From: Silene conica
Lineage: Eukaryota; Streptophyta; Magnoliopsida; Caryophyllales; Caryophyllaceae
NCBI GenBank assembly: GCA_029255685.2
Contig: CM055319.2
Span: 35,598,530 to 35,662,529 of the forward strand
Direction of reading: 5' to 3'
DNA length: 64,000 nucleotides
A program made the translations under genes and the position numbers. Position 1 is the stretch's first letter. Every line of letters begins with the position of its first letter. Positions 33,782-46,169 of this stretch are shown here, in pieces. A model generated the notes under the pieces. The model was not told the origin of the DNA and searched no databases. It worked only from the letters and a program-made list of their open reading frames with translations.

Positions 33782-36700
33782 AGTACTACAACTTAGGAAC
33801 ACATTTGATTCCCATGGAATGAATGTGTCCTTCATGCTTATCACATGGTAATGCTTTTGTGAGAGGATCAGCTATGTTGTCATCCATAGCGATCTTATCA
33901 ATAAATATCTTCTTTTACGTGGACTCAGTAGTAGAATCTGCTGTAACACTCTGTTTAGAACTTTTCCAGCTGACAGCAGCGCCATTAAGAGTAAAAACGA
34001 ATCCAGACTGAGATTTCGAGTCATCGCGATCCGTTTGGAAGCTAGCATCTGCGTAACCCGTGGCGCAGAGCCTTGAGTCGCCTCCATAAGTCAATCCCCA
34101 ATCTTTAGTCCTCCGTAGGTACTTAAGAATGTTTTTCACGGCCATCCAGTGTTGTTCACCTGGATGAGCTTGGAATCGACTTGTCATACTCAATGCATAT
34201 GCAACGTCAGGACGTGTGCATATCATGGCATACATGATCGATCCTATTGCCGAGGCATAAGGAATCCGACTCATGCGCTCTTTCTCTTCCAATGACTTAG
34301 CTTCTTGAGTCTTGCTCAAGTGAAGCCCAGGAGTCATAGGGAGGAACCCCTTCTTGGAGTTCGTCATGCTGAATCTCTCTAGAATCTTATCTATATAAGA
34401 CTCCTGACTGAGAGACAACATCCGTCGTGATCTATCCCTGTAGATACGGATGCCCAAAATTCTTTGTGCCTCTCCCAGATCTTTCATCTGGAAATGGTTT
34501 TTCAACCATGCTTTAACCGAAGATAAGAGAGGTATGTCATTCCCAATCAAGAGTATGTCATCGACATACAGTACTAGGAATACAATCTTGCTCCCACTCA
34601 ACTTGATATAGAGAAATGGTTCCTCGACTGATCGAATGAACCCATTCTCTTTTATCACTTGGTCGAAGCGATGATTCCAACTCCGCGATGCTTGCTTAAG
34701 TCCATAGATGGAACGCTTAAGCTTGCAAACTTTCGTAGGATGTGCTGGATCGATAAAACCCTCGGGTTGTACCATGTACAACTCTTCCTCCAAATAACCG
34801 TTTAAGAAGGCGGTTTTAACGTCCATTTGCCATATTTCATAATCATGAAATGCGGCGATCGCTAAGATAATCCGAATGGAACGTAGCATGACTACGGGTG
34901 CAAAGATCTCATCATAGTGCAAGCCTGGCACTTGAGTGAAACCTTTAGCAACTAGTCTAGCCTTGTGGATATCTTGTTGTCCTTCCACGGCATGCTTTAT
35001 CTTGTAAATCCATTTGCATTGAAGGGGACGTACCTTTGCAGGTAGGTCCACAAGATCCCACACGTTGTTCTCATACATGGAGTCCATCTCGGATTGCATG
35101 GCTTCTAGACATAGCTTTGAGTCAGAACTAGTCATGGCACCTGTATAGGTTGTGGGTTCATTACCCTCTAGGAGTAAGACGTCATCTGTATCATGTTCCT
35201 CGACCATACCAATGTATCTGTCCGGAGGAATAGAGACTCTTCCCGACCTCCTAGGTTCCTCAGGAATATCTACCGCAGCCTCGGTTGAAGGAACTGTTTC
35301 CTCCAATGGTTGCTCGGCAGTTGGTTCTTGAACCTCCGATAACTCGAAGGTTCTATTACTCGACTTGTTCTCGAGAAATTCTTTCTCTAAGAACGTCGCA
35401 CTAGCCGCAACAAAAACACGTTGTTCGGTTGGCGAGTAGAAGTAATGACCAAAAGTTCCCTTTGGATAACCTATAAAGTATGTCTTGACCGATCGCGGGC
35501 CGAGCTTATCCTTGTGTCTCCACTTGACATAAGCCTCGCAGCCCCAAACCCGAATAAAGGACAAGTTAGGGACTGTTCCCTTCCATAATTCGTATGGAGT
35601 CTTGTCAACAGCTTTAGACGGACTTCGGTTAAGTATTAGAGCGGCCGACAAAAGAGCATAGCCCCACAATGAATCAGGCACGACGGTGTGACTCATCATG
35701 GATCGAACCATATCGAGTAGAGTTCGATTTCTCCGTTCGGACACACCATTTAATTGTGGTGTTCCAGGTTGAGTCAACTGTAGCACGATGCCACAGTCTT
35801 TAAGGTGTTGATCAAACTCGTGTGAAAGATACTCACCACCACGATCCGAGCGTAGTGCTTTAATCTTTCTACCCAGCTGGTTCTGTACCCGATTCTGGTA
35901 TTCTTTGAACTTGTCAAAGGATTCACTTTTATGTTTCATCAAGTAGACATAGCCATATCTACTCAAATCATCCGTGAAAGTGATGAAATACCTATAGCCT
36001 TCTCGTGCGTTGATCGACATAGGGCCACATACGTCGGTATGTATGAGTCCTAATAGGTCGGCAGCGCGCATTCCAACACCTTTGAAGGAAATACGAGTCA
36101 TTTTGCCGATGAGACATGATTCACACGTGCCATATGATTCGAAATCAAAGGGCGAGATAGCTCCGTTCTGTATGAGCTGTTTTACGCGTTTCTCATTTAT
36201 GTGTCCCATACGACAATGCCATAAGTAAGTTTGATCTTTGTCACCTACCTTTAATCTTTTATTATTCACATGTAATATCTCGGTAGTTTGATCTAAAACA
36301 TAAATTCCATTCATGGAAACTGCCTTGCCATAAATCATATTGTGTAAGGAGAAAATACAGCTATTATTCTCTATTACAAATGAAAAGCCGAGTTTGTCAA
36401 GCGCAGAAACTGAAATAATGTTTTTGGACAAACTAGGAACATAATAACAGTTATATAAAAATAACTCGAATCCACTTGGAAGCTGGATTACGTATGTTCC
36501 CTTCGAGACTGCAGCCACACGTGCTCCATTCCCGACACGCAGGTCCACCTCACCCTTGATTAGGGGTTCTTGGTTTCGGAGGCCCTGCACATGATTACAT
36601 AGATGAGAACCACAACCAGTATCAAGTACCCAAGTTTCGCAACTTGCGTGGTTAATCTCAATCATGTGAATAAAAGAAGAAGAAGACATACCAACAGGAG

Positions 36701-37613
36701 TAACGCGGCCTGCCTTAATGTCCTCGCGATACACGGGGCATGAGCGCCTCCAATGCCCAGTCTTGTGGCAATGGTGACATTCCATGCTAGTATCCTTGCT
36801 CTTTGTTTTGCCCTGTGAGTTGCTTGACTCACCTGGCCCACTCTTAGTAAATCCTGGTTTCTTGAACCTGGGCTTACCTACTGCTAGGTCGCCCTGAGCT
36901 TTAGCCTTCCCTTTACCCTTTCCCTTACTGGAGATCATGAGAACATCCTGCTTCATGCTCCCACTTAATTTCAGATCCTTCTCAGTCTGTACGAGAAGGG
37001 AGTGGAGCTCATGAGGAGTCTTCTTCATGTCGTTCATGTAGTAGTTGGCCCTAAAGAGGGCGAACCCATCATGAAGCGAATGAAGCATACGATCAACGAT
37101 TATGTTCTCACTGATCTTGCAGTTCAGGGTCTCCAGTTTCTCGATATTCTCAATCATGTTGAGAATATGTGGGCTGACAGCTTGGCCCTTCTGGAGTTTC
37201 GCCTCAAAGAAGCGACAGGTATGCTCATAAGAAACGATTCTCGGAGCTTTGGAGAATTCGTTAGAGAGCGTGGTGAAAATCTTGTTTGCACCATGGGATA
37301 TGAAGCGTCTTTGCAAATTTGATTCCATTGCATAGATGAGTACGTTCTTTATCGCACCCGCTTCCATGACGAAGTCGCTATGAGCGCGAACTTCGTTGGC
37401 TCTAGCTCGAGTTCCTGGGTGTGCCGGAATGGGCTCAGTTAAATACTTAAGCTTTCCGTCAGCAATGGCAGCATTCCGTAGTGCTGCCTCCCAGTCAGAG
37501 AAGTTTGACCCATCATTCCTCAGTCTAGTAGACTGATTCATGGAGTCCATGAAGGCCTTTAGCCAGGATTCACGTGCTAGCTTGGCACTTGGCATTGGGT
37601 CTTCACCAGCCAT
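33782..37613 (-). pseudogene. copia I gag-pol polyprotein with broken RNase H
   Basis: Continuous frame of 1,232 codons from MAGEDPMP (37613) to a stop at 33915. Order: Gag capsid (residues about 15-230), zinc knuckle CHHCHKTGHWRRSC (about 278), protease with WVLDTGCGSH (about 330), GAG-pre-integrase LWHCRMGH (about 465), integrase core HTDVCGPM...DDLSRYG...DRGGEY (about 525-640), reverse transcriptase from WIYKIK (about 870) with YVDDILL at about 1016, and RNase H start. The usual ESEYIAA region is missing: after ADSTTES the frame reads T-stop, then resumes in the same frame with DNIADPLTKA (33880-33782). About 60 codons of RNase H have been deleted, with a TAA at the join. The other domains look intact. 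Confidence 0.92.
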
Positions 37614-39455
37614 TTTAGTTATACAGCAGTTTTAATGAACGGTGTTCTACACTGAAAAGAAGATAAAACAAAACCATATAAGCAACTTATTGTTGTGATT
37701 TAAGTCTATATTAAATTGAATTTAAACTCGTAGACTCATGCATTTATATAATTGATCTCCCTCAAGAATTATATAAACGATCCCAAGACTCAATTTCCGT
37801 ATATTGATAAGCCCACAGTTTGGCTAATTCCAATCGTTGGAACTCTTGGTCGATAGATTTCTGTATATCCTATCTATTAGTCCATCTCAGTCACTAGATA
37901 GTATCGAGTGACCATGATGTTGAGATAAAATAAATCATCTGTTCCCACTTACCCGACGTAGAAGGGGTCATATTATGCCTACCGACGAAGAAGGGATTCA
38001 TGGGAGGCTGATTTATAAAGACTAGTCTCAATTTTTGGTTATACGAGGAAAACCCCATCAACTTTTATTTATCCATATTAAGTGAACTAATATCTAGCAT
38101 ATGCGTGAATGAATTAAATAAAGTGATGGCTTTGCAATTGACATGTGACATCTGTATTGTCACAGAAAACTAACGCGTAACCTCTACATGAGTCAGTTTT
38201 CAGGCATGATATTGGTGGTTTGGTTTTAGGCGGAATATGACGCAAGCTATTTTCGATGAATGCATAAAAAATAAATGCAATAAACGTAAATAAAAGTCCT
38301 AGTGTGGCCTATCCTACCAAAATAAACATAAAACAACTTGGAATCCACCGTTGGACCCTAGAAGCTTGTCTTGATGTTCCATCTTGGTCCTTGCAGCGGG
38401 AGTGAGCATCCGGTCTCCGTCTTGTCTTTGGTCTTCACAGAATTACTAATTTAAATTACACAAGTAGTCCTAGATACATTCTAATTTAAATACAAAAGTA
38501 ATTACATGGCAAAAACCCAAAACGGAGATTCAAGATCTCAAGATTACAAGCAAGACTGTGTCCCATCATTACGGTGACACAATCTTCTAAGGCCACACTA
38601 AGTTACAACCGTTTGCATAATTAAATACGTTATTGAAAGCATTCATTAGACATTCAACAAGACGATAAATAAAATGCATCAACTAAATTAAAATTCATAC
38701 ATGACATAATACTGTTATTATGATTAACAAATTTTTACCAAACCACCTTTTAGGATTAAAATTATGTGATTATACCTTTTTAACCACTTTAATTTTAATT
38801 AAGTTTATAATCCTATTATTTTAAACCGTTTTAAAATAATATGTACCATACGAGGGTGAACCGTTTCACAAAATTAATAATATACTATTTCCGTATATAG
38901 TATACTACTAAAGGCCATGTGAAAATAAAACATGTTATTTTCGAAAAAATAAAAAATAAAAACGAGTCTGTTACAGGGGGGAGGTCGACCGACCTAAACA
39001 TGTGGTCGACCGACCTCCAGCCGAAAAATGGAAACTTTCTGCAACAGCAAAATCGGTCGACCGACCTATCAATTAGGTCGACCGACCAACCGGCAGTAAA
39101 ACCGAATTTCAGAAAACGCAAATCGCTGCACCTTTTGAAATCAAAACAAGTTTTTACCTTTTAAACTTTGATTAAAACAAGTAAATCAAAATTAACATCA
39201 ACAAGGGTTCACATATTGTCAAGAATATCGATTAATTAACAATATGTAAACAGGAATCGAAAATCAAGATCGAAACCTCACAAAGGAAACTGTTTTTTTT
39301 TTTAAAAAAAAAACAGAAAACTCACAGGAGGCGGTCGACCGACCGCAACAGGAGGTCGATCGACCGACTCAGCGGCAAAACACGTTTTTTTTTTTTTTTT
39401 TTTTTCAGATTTTAGAACTTATGAAAAACACAAAAGTAAAATTTTCATGGCCTAA
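37614..39455 (-). other. copia I 5' leader with three type 2 palindrome pairs
   Basis: Unusually long (about 1.8 kb) untranslated leader between primer site and gag. It carries GGTCGACCGACC-type pairs at 38983/39004, 39055/39076 and 39333/39354, each with exactly 21 bp step, plus poly-T/A runs at 39292-39313 and 39384-39405. No coding frame. Confidence 0.75.
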
Positions 39456-39468
39456 GGCTCTGATACCA
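39456..39468 (-). promoter_or_regulatory. initiator-Met primer-binding site, copia I
   Basis: Minus-strand TGGTATCAGAGCC, 2 bp from the 5' LTR edge; complementary to initiator tRNA-Met. Confidence 0.92.
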
Positions 39469-39470
39469 CT

Positions 39471-40544
39471 TGTGGGGAATAAAGCATGTATTCACCCTAA
39501 ACTTGCAGGATTATAATGAAAAATACAGTTGTGTTTATAATCATAAGATTAAAAAGGATAAGAAAAGAAATACAACCTTTAGTCCTTGTGCGAATGGCCT
39601 AAGAACAGGAATTAACACTAATTCCCTCCTATAACTTGCACCCAAGACTTAGAATGAGACGTGGTCGCGTGTGCTAGAAATCCTCTCCAACTGCCTTGCA
39701 ATATTGGGAGAGCTATTAAGGTTTTAGATGTGAGATCTGAGGTTTTGGGAGAAGAATGCTCTCAAAACCCTAATTTTTCTTGAGATGTGATTATCAGTAA
39801 AATCAGTAGTCTGACAAAAGGAGAAGTCCTCTCCTCTTGTACTGCTTTGGTCGACCAAAATTAGGGTTAGGGTGAGAGTGGGCTTCCCACTCTTACCTTA
39901 TTCTAATGCGTGATTCGATCCGTTTTTGCTAAAATATAATCGCGGGTTTTATTTATAAATCGTAGCATGTTATCAGATATTAATATAGTCGATATATTAA
40001 TAATGGTCTGATAAAATACGATATTGTATAATTACCCAAATTAATATAACTGTTTATATTAATTCGCGAATACAATATTTAATAAAATATATAACTGCTT
40101 ATATTTAATTTACGAATTAAACATGTAATCCGTATTAGCTAAAATTATTTAATCCATATTAAATAATAATCTCAACATCTTATTGACTAATTTAATAGTC
40201 AATACCTCTGACTAACTGTTTAGTCATATCCGGCAAAATGTGACTGTATTTTCATACCTTCACATCTCTCAAACGTGTCCTATAGGTGTGACGTATAGGG
40301 ACCAGTTGATCACCGCCATCCGTATGACAATAACGTCAAACTTATCTAGCAAGCCAACCGTTATTGATAAACGTGGATCAACTGGTAATAATACAAAAGT
40401 ATGCCCTTGTGATCCTTAAAGAGATTTAATAAGTCATTGTACTTAATTGTCAAGGACACCAGCCCCAACAATCTCCCACTTGTCCGTACAAGGGTATGTG
40501 CAATGACGTTATCACACTACATGTGGAGGACACAAGCTCCAACA
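39471..40544 (-). repeat. 5' LTR of copia I
   Basis: 1,074 bp, same length as the 3' LTR, with about 1% difference by eye. Ends adjacent to AGAAG. Confidence 0.95.
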
Positions 40545-40549
40545 AGAAG

Positions 40550-41695
40550 ATGGTCGACCGACCACCGAGGCAGAACCAGAAGCCCTTTTTCGTCCAGAAT
40601 TGCCAAATAACTTAAGGGATTTTCTTTTCCGGGGTGACAAGACCCCTAGGTTTCTGAAAAGGGCTGCAAATACTGAGTCCTCAGCCGCTCCTTTCCCAGA
40701 AAGACTCATACCTTCGAAGGATCAGGTATCTTTTGACAAATTCAAGGATGTGATTCGTTCATTAAATGTTCAAGTCCCGTTTCTAGAATTAGTTCAACAA
40801 GTTCCTTCCTATCTTAAATTTATGAGACAGCTTTTGTCAAGGAAGAGGTCTCTAGAAAAGGTTGAGTCGGTGGCCCTCACTGAAGAGTCATCTAGTTTTC
40901 TATCACATGTTATTGCCCCTCACAAATTAGAAGACCCTGGTAGTTTTTCTGTCCCCTGCAATATAGGAACCTTCCCAGTTAAGAAGACTTTATGCGACTT
41001 AGGTGCCAGTATAAGTGTCATGCCCCTAAGCGTTGCCTTAAAATTAGGAATGACCGAATTTGCAGTAACCAGTATGACAGTCCAGATGGCAGATCGTACA
41101 TCTATGGAACCTATAGGGGTGTTGGAAAACATCCCCGTGAGTATTGACAGGTTTTTCTTCCCAGTTGACTTCGTAGTTTTGGACATCCCAGAGGATGCCC
41201 ATATACCTATAATTCTAGGAAGACCTTTCCTCCACACTGCAGGAGCCATTATAGATGTAGGCTCTGGGACTTTGACCTTCAAAGTAGGAAAGCATTCTAT
41301 TATATATGGCCTATCTTATAGGAAGAAGGATGTTATGACCCCCATCACATGTAATGCTATCACTTCTGAAAAGAAGTATGAGGTCATCCCTACTTCTCCT
41401 ACTTTATTGCCTATTCCTGCATCTGTTTTTACACCTCCGCCCCAGATTGGGAGCAATATGGAGGACACTTCTGTTGTGACTAGTGCAAGAATTGGTTTGG
41501 GGAAACCCAAAGTGAAAGAAGTCATAATCCAGAGAGGAGGAATGGGATGTCTAAGCTATAGAGAAGATGAAGACCCGGATGTCGCGGATCGGGAAGAAAA
41601 GAAAAAGAGGAGGCAGGCTCAAGAGGAGAGGTCGTCGCATATGCTTTGCGACGGCGGAAAGAAGATGTGTTTTGCTACTCGAGCAAACACCATGT
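40550..41695 (+). CDS. element F linker end and Ty3/gypsy retropepsin
   Basis: Frame continuing the gag-pro linker (GRPT at 40552) into protease; open to a stop at about 41695. About 60 residues upstream of the protease resemble the conserved pre-protease helix (FKDVIRSLNVQVPFLELVQQVPSYLKFMRQLL, interrupted here only by my quoting limit at its ends). Active site LCDLGASISVMPLS, then IPIILGRPFL and DVGSGTLTF. The C-terminal 100 residues are charged, ending in a Lys/Arg/Glu run. All protease motifs look intact. No reverse transcriptase follows. The start depended on read-through from gag; the first in-frame ATG is not necessarily used. Confidence 0.82.
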
Positions 41696-41697
41696 AG

Positions 41698-43796
41698 ACT
41701 ACGGCGTATCGTCAAAAGCCGTGGTCGGATATTTTCCGCATCTTTAGCGGATAGTTGTTTTAAGTTTCAGTTTTTAAGACAATTTACTTTTTGTTGTGTG
41801 AGACTTTTTAATTTGGTTTGCTCGTAGTTTTAGAACTTTTCTTTATGCTTACGTAGTTAAGACTTTAGACTTGTTTCTGGAATCTAGCGCATTTGTCGGG
41901 TGCATATACTTTTCTTGCTTTTTCAAGTTTTACGAAGAAACGGAGACCACTGGGACACAGAGGGTCGACCGACCAGATACATCAGTCGGTCAACCCAGTC
42001 GCTGTATTACCAAGATTCTTGTACTCTGCAGGAAGGTCGGTCGACCTACTATATAGGTCGGTCGACCTGCCTGTCCGTCGCAGTCAGTTCGTTTCTTCCT
42101 CGGAATTCGTGCAACCGTTCTTTGGTACTTGAGTGGCACTGCTGGCCACCAAAACCTCACAGCTTACGCTGATTTGGGGAGGTTTTACTCATACGTCTAT
42201 TAATCCAGTGAGTTCTTTCCAGTTTTTCCTTAAATTTTATTTATTCGCATCTTTCTTTTAATTTTACGAAATCTTTACTTAGGCTAATGCACAATGGGGA
42301 CATTGTGCGGGTTGGTTTGGGGAATGGTTTCGTGTCACATGCATTGCATTCTGTCACACGTTTATTGCATTTCTGTCTTGCATTGTTCTTTTCTTTATTT
42401 TCTTTATACATACAAAAAAAAAAAAAAAAAAAAAAATCCAAAAAAATATCAAACTTCAAAAATTCCAAAAAAAATGCACGTTTATTTTAGCATATAGGTC
42501 GAGTCGGAACGAGAGTACTTCAAGGATGATTTAGCTATCTTACATGTTTATGCCTTTACCATTGCCTTGTCAACTTGTTTTAGTATAAGAGTCTTTTGCG
42601 TATCTACGAGTTTTTGTCAATTTGTATATCTTGAGACTTGACTTATACCTTGGCAACCTACTATACATTCTAAGGTTTAGAGCTTATTCCTGGTTTCATT
42701 TTTAAACCAGTTGTCTAGGATGTGAGTAGTACTCCCCTTGGAACATGTTACATCAATATGCATAAACATGAGCTTGAATTGTTATATACTTGTTTTACTA
42801 TCTCGTTTTGTGAGTCTTGATACGTGCATTTGGGAAGCCCTTTCTCTTATTTACCCATAAGCCTTACATAGCCAAAATTGCCTTTTTATTCCCCCAAAAC
42901 TACATCCCATACTTAGCCTACCATTCCAAGCTAGTATCTGTGGTCTTTGGTTTATTTTTTTAGGCGTCTTGGTTTGTATGCTATCATGAGCAAAAAGAGA
43001 AAAGAAAGAAAGAAAGCAAGAAAGAAAGAAAAGAAAAAGAACAGAAAATTCAGAAAAAGAAAGAAAGAAAAGAAAAACGAAAAAAATCAAAATATACAGT
43101 GGAGTCAGTCGACCGACCAACATCATAGGTCGGCCGACCAACTGGCATCATCAGATTCAAAATTTCGTTCCAAAATCCCTTTCTTTTATATGTTATCACT
43201 CCCGTGCTTCATTCAAAAATATTTGGGAGTCCTTTCTTATATTCAATGTGAGAGTTGTGCCACAAAAAGAGCACTTTCTTAATATCAAAAAGTTGTGAAA
43301 TATGTTGTTGGGAACCGGTTTTACTAGCTTGGCTACTAACCCCACAAATCCAAAAACATCTTAACCACTTCTACCTTTTACCTCACATATCTTTCATTAC
43401 CCCAATTGCATGTATCTAGGCCACTTAAATGAGATTGTTGCACAAAGTTGTAGAATTCTTGTTCATGTTAGATTGCAGACATGTTTTCATGGGTCGCAGT
43501 TAGGTGAGTGTCATTACAAATATACTTCTTTCTATCTTTTACATATACTCACCCTTTGCTTCATGAGTGTCTCGAGCGTACCGCGAGAGTCCATGGTATA
43601 AAGTCTCTATAGTCTTTATGTTTGCAAGTTTGACGACCCTATAACTCGTTTGCATGATTTAAATACTTTCTCATTTTGTACTTGGTGTTGGTCTAGGCTG
43701 ACATGTAAATTTCGTTCTGAGATTGAAATCGTTCCATTTGTTAGGATCGAGTCTATTTCTTGCTTGAGGGCAAGCAAGGGTTTGGTTTGGGGAATT
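41698..43796 (+). other. element F 3' untranslated region
   Basis: No open frames of interest. Contains type 2 pairs at 41963/41984, 42035/42056 and 43107/43128, an A-rich run at 42412-42440, and a purine-only AAGAAAGAAAG tract at about 42990-43090. It ends in a polypurine-like GGTTTGGGGAAT immediately before the LTR at 43797. Confidence 0.75.
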
Positions 43797-45352
43797 TGAT
43801 ACGTGTCTATTTTATGATGTTTTACATCTATTTTTACACGTATTTGGTCGCTCATTTACTATGTTTTAGCCTTTATTTCCCACAAATCGTGTACTTTCGT
43901 ATTTTTATGCACTTTTGCAGATTTATGCGGAAAAGAGACGATTTAACACCAAATCCTTATCCTCAAGTCTTTTGCTTAATTAAGGAATAAATGGAAAGTC
44001 AACTGGAGTCAAAGTCAAAGTATTCAAAGACAAAACAAGAAGAAAATAGAAGAAATTCTTCGGGAAGCGGTCGACCGACCGGCAATATAGGTCGACCGAC
44101 TGACCCTGATCTTTATAAAAGTTCAAATCTGAAGAAAAGCCCAGGAATAAAAGAAGTCCAGAAAGAAGCGGTCGACCGACCCACATAGTAGGTCGACCGA
44201 CCTCAGCAGAAGCCCAGACGATTCTTTTCGGAAATAAAGTAGAATTAGAGCTTTTAGGAAACTCTTAGTTTTTTACCCTATATAAACAAATCTTGTGATT
44301 AGGGTTAGGTATGCTTGATATCTATTATCAACCCTTAGGATCTTTTATTCAATCTTTTACCATCTAGTTCATCTTTTATCTTATTCAAAGAATTCTCAAG
44401 TATTCAATAAAGTTTATTCCGTTCTGCCTTAATTCCAATTGTGGTAATTACTCTTTAATCTAGTTTTTATTATTGTTCTTATTACCTTTGCATTCAATTA
44501 AGATAGAAATCCCAAACTTTATTAAATCTTGCATGCTTAGATTATTTATTATATTTACCATGTTTATTCCTAAATTTATAATCGTCTTAACAACCATGAG
44601 TAGCTAATTTTCATATGTTAGGATGTAGGGGATGAATATGCGTAGGTAAATAAAATTCGAAAGACCGACTTGTAGCAGGACCACGGTCGGCCGACTGGAA
44701 TAGCTGGTCGGTCGACCGAGGCCGTGGTCGGCCGACTGGAGTAGCTGGTCGGTCGACCACTCGCGTATGTATTCTTATTTCGTCTTTTCTTGTCAATTAT
44801 AATATCCTGCAATGAGACCATAAGGAGACTTGTAGGATGTTAGTAATGACCTACCCAAGATTGAAAGATACGGGAAGGACATTGGTTTACACCTTAAGAC
44901 GGATAGGTTACTCAAGGCTGAAAGGTATGTGACCTGGGATTTAGGAATCACCCTTATTGTTGACACCCAATAATTGTGAGACCTAGGAACTAATAGCACA
45001 GGCCGAAAGGAGCTATTAGGTAGCATAGACTTAAAAAGATATGTTACGCCCCCTTACGCGACTGCAATACATGTTGACCTTAGAATTTATCTTACCTTAG
45101 CTATTTATTACCCAAACATCCTAGCATCCCTTTTATTATATTTTATTCTCATCTTTTATTATTTGTTTATTTTAATCTTTGCCTTAGACTTAGTAATCAA
45201 CCAATTCAAACCCCCAAAATTGTTACTTTAAACATTCACATCAAACAATAAACATTCCCCACCTCCTTGTGGTTCGACCCTGACTTTCACTATCTATTGT
45301 TAAAGTTAGGAATTATAAATTTTATCTTTGGTACCCTCAACGACGGGCATCA
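43797..45352 (+). repeat. diverged 3' LTR of element F
   Basis: TGATACGTGT...GACGGGCATCA, 1,556 bp. It matches the 5' LTR along its length but differs more than the partial copy that follows it. Carries pairs at 44069/44090, 44170/44191, 44685/44706 and 44726/44747, with TATA at 44279-44286. Confidence 0.85.
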
Positions 45353-46169
45353 CTTAGATTATTATTCACCATGTTTTCCATGTTTATTCCCGTTTTCATT
45401 ATTGTTTTAGTAATTATGAGTAGCTAAATTTCACATGTTAGGATGTAAGGGATGAATATGCGTAGGTAGTATAGGTTCCGAGACGACCTGTAGCAGGGCC
45501 GTGGTCGGCCGACTCACAAAATGGGTCGGTCGACCAAGGCTGTGGTCGGCCGACTGGGCTAGCCGTTCGGTCGACCCACTCGCGTTTGTTTTCTGTTCGT
45601 TTTAATTCGTAAATTATAATACCCTACAATGAGACTGAAAGGAGACTTGTAGGATGTTAGTAATGACCTACCCAAGATTGAGAGATACGGGAAGGGCATT
45701 GGTTTACACCTTAAGACGGCTAGGTTACTTAAGACTGAAAGGTATGTGACCTAGGATTTAGGAATCACCCTTATTGTTGACACCCAATAATTGTGAGACC
45801 TAGGAACTAATAGCATAGGCCGAAAGGACCTATTAGGTATCATAGACCGAAAAGGATATGTTACACCCCTTACGCGACTGCAATACATGTTGACCTTAGG
45901 ATTTATATTATCTTAGCCATTTATTACCCAAACATCCTAGCATCCCTTTTATTATATTTTTTTCTCATCTTTTATTTCTTGTTTTATTTCAATCTTTGCT
46001 TAGACTTAGTAATCAACAATCCAAAACCCCCAAATTTGTTACCTTTAAACATTAACACCAAACAATAAACATTCCCCACCTCTCTGTGGTTCGACCCTGA
46101 CTTTCACTATCTATTGTTAAAGTTAGGAATTATAAATTTTATCTTTGATACCCTCAACGACGGGCATCA
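45353..46169 (+). repeat. extra partial LTR of element F (3' 817 bp)
   Basis: Direct repeat of 29342-30130, nearly identical to the 5' LTR. It is joined head to tail to the end of the diverged 3' LTR and followed by the CTCAC target duplication. Pairs at 45503/45524 and 45544/45565. It pairs with the 5' LTR by similarity, so it is the element's true outer end. Confidence 0.85.

Larger units (their letters stand above)
31924..40544 (-). mobile_element. copia element I, full length, recently inserted
   Basis: Two 1,074 bp LTRs, an initiator-Met primer site, a polypurine tract and one long gag-pol frame. Target duplication AGAAG (31919-31923, 40545-40549). LTRs differ at about a dozen positions by eye, so insertion is recent. 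Orientation is opposite to host element F. Confidence 0.95.
28592..46169 (+). mobile_element. element F, gag-pro-only Ty3/gypsy retrotransposon with nested copia
   Basis: Flanked by CTCAC duplications. Contains a 5' LTR, tRNA-Asp primer site, gag, a long palindrome-bearing linker, protease, 3' UTR, a diverged 3' LTR and a further partial LTR. No reverse transcriptase, RNase H or integrase remains even when the nested copia (31924-40544) is removed, which leaves about 9 kb. This is the TR-GAG type of non-autonomous element, with protease added. Confidence 0.85.

Noticed and set aside
42947-43282. Lys/Arg/Glu-rich frame
   Set aside because: Translation of a purine-only AAGAAAG tract in the element F 3' UTR.
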